Source of the DNA: Rhizobiales bacterium 2SD
Lineage (GTDB): Bacteria > Pseudomonadota > Alphaproteobacteria > Rhizobiales > Beijerinckiaceae
NCBI GenBank assembly: GCA_005502805.1
Contig: SCMY01000005.1
Span: forward strand, 405,572-469,571
Length of the DNA: 64,000 nt
Reading direction: 5' to 3'
In this document: positions 63,404 through 64,000 of the stretch, one piece after another
Layout: each line of letters starts with the position of its first letter
Position numbering within the stretch: the stretch's first letter is position 1
Notes under the pieces: model-generated
Databases searched by the model: none
What the model was told of the DNA's origin: nothing
What the model saw: the letters and a program-made list of their open reading frames with translations, nothing else
Program-made: the position numbers and the translations under genes

Positions 63404-64000
63404 ATGGCGTATGTTGGTACAGCTGGCGATGATTTTGCAGCAGTAAATGCCGCAGCAGACAACAAATATTATGGCCTGGACGGAAATGATCGTTTTCAGC
63501 ACGGTAATATGAGTTCGATAATGTATGGAGGAACTGGAAACGATACGTTGTATTATTTTGGTAATGGTTATCTTGATGCATATGGCGGCGAAGGTAACGA
63601 CTGGATTTATGCTTATTATTCCACAGTTTTGAATTTTTTATATGGCGATTCCGGGGACGATCATATTCAAGCGGGGATTGCCAACGACTACCTCGAAGGT
63701 GGTCAAGGGAGCGATGCCCTGTTTGGCGGCGATGGCAACGACACGATCTATGGCGGCGACGGCAATGACGGCGGTCCGAGGATTACGGCCGGCGCGAGCG
63801 CCTATATCGGCTGGTCCACGACCGTGACGTCCGGTCTCTTCGGCGGGGCGGGCAACGACTATATCAATGGCGGCCTCGGCAATGATGCGATCGATGGCGG
63901 CGCCGACAACGACATCCTCCTCGGCGACGAGGGCAATGACGACATCACCGGCGGGACCGGTGACGATTTCATCGATGGCGGCCGCGGGAACGACATCATC
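63404..64000 (+). CDS. RTX-type calcium-binding protein, N-terminal part (runs off the window)
   Basis: Partial gene, at least 199 aa, open at the right edge. The ATG at 63404 has GAAGGAG upstream. The product consists almost entirely of hemolysin-type nonapeptide repeats (G-G-x-G-x-D-x-x-x): [65 protein letters not shown] and more. These form a Ca2+-binding beta-roll and mark type I secreted proteins. No signal peptide is present, as expected. The first ~90 codons use many AAT, TAT, TTT and GAT codons, while those after ~63690 are GC-rich like the rest of the genome. Whether an enzyme domain follows cannot be seen. Confidence 0.9.
   Translation, partial: MAYVGTAGDDFAAVNAAADNKYYGLDGNDRFQHGNMSSIMYGGTGNDTLYYFGNGYLDAYGGEGNDWIYAYYSTVLNFLYGDSGDDHIQAGIANDYLEGGQGSDALFGGDGNDTIYGGDGNDGGPRITAGASAYIGWSTTVTSGLFGGAGNDYINGGLGNDAIDGGADNDILLGDEGNDDITGGTGDDFIDGGRGNDII

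Noticed and set aside
63209..63502. Leftward frame with a hydrophobic N-terminus opposite the RTX start
   Set aside because: It overlaps the clear RTX ribosome binding site and first codons, lacks its own Shine-Dalgarno and has no family likeness.

Overview
This is 64 kb of GC-rich bacterial chromosome that reads like an alphaproteobacterium of the order Hyphomicrobiales (Rhizobiales). The evidence is the gene content: a MucR/Ros regulator, DUF1150 next to Hsp20, DUF1491, DUF2336, DUF6456, DUF1214/DUF1254, an AapJ-like binding protein, YcgN and a ceramide-glucosyltransferase-like enzyme. A Bosea- or Methylobacterium-like genome is my best guess, but the genus is inference. I see no rRNA, tRNA, CRISPR array, transposase or prophage. 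The window is mostly core chromosome with metabolic and transport islands. Nearly all long antisense ORFs are high-GC shadows of real genes.

Layout. 0.3-3.3 kb: siderophore-type ABC importer (binding protein and two permeases; no ATPase in the window). 3.4-6.9 kb: RidA, Hsp20 with DUF1150, an alpha/beta hydrolase and a GT4 glycosyltransferase. 7.0-7.5 kb: infC with an ATT start. 7.6-12.0 kb: GYD protein and a leftward operon (RpiR regulator, class III aminotransferase, AapJ-like binding protein, Asp/Glu racemase-like protein) that looks like an amino-acid utilisation unit. 12.1-14.0 kb: divergent TetR/MFS pair around three copies of one palindromic operator. 14.2-20.6 kb: translation genes rpmI-rplT, then pheS and pheT with a GT21-like gene between them; a LOG-family gene lies on the other strand. 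20.9-24.4 kb: fluoroacetate-dehalogenase-like hydrolase translationally coupled to a tartrate/D-malate dehydrogenase, then two tandem TerC proteins. 24.4-28.2 kb: phosphopantetheinyl transferase, AzlCD exporter, branched-chain aminotransferase, nitronate monooxygenase. 28.2-31.8 kb: murJ, GT2 and ChbG/HpnK-type deacetylase (envelope). 31.9-38.2 kb: chemoreceptor, Fe-superoxide dismutase, an acidic membrane-anchored protein of unknown function, oligopeptidase B.

38.5-46.6 kb is a regulatory and small-protein region: MucR, a stand-alone DnaA domain-IV-like protein coupled to a DUF6456 protein, SufE, a PAS histidine kinase, and DUF1491, DUF2336 and lipoprotein genes. 46.7-50.2 kb: CorA, a dicarboxylate/amino-acid symporter and an orphan amino-acid binding protein. 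50.3-53.8 kb: DUF1214-DUF1254 pair and penicillin-binding protein 1A. 54.0-57.8 kb: a complete second iron-type ABC importer with a SAM methyltransferase at its end. 58.0-62.8 kb: YcgN, an FMN-dependent 2-hydroxyacid oxidase and pyruvate phosphate dikinase. The window ends inside an RTX calcium-binding protein whose 5' part is visibly AT-richer than everything else.

The most interesting items are: the RpiR-aminotransferase-binding protein-racemase operon with a perfect palindrome upstream; the dehalogenase-dehydrogenase pair; the free-standing DnaA domain-IV/DUF6456 module with an inverted repeat running into its ribosome binding site; the iron-type importer with an unusual double-cysteine binding protein plus methyltransferase; a terminator built into the 3' end of the opposing phosphopantetheinyl transferase gene; and the composition shift in the RTX gene. 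None can be called a proven new system from sequence alone.
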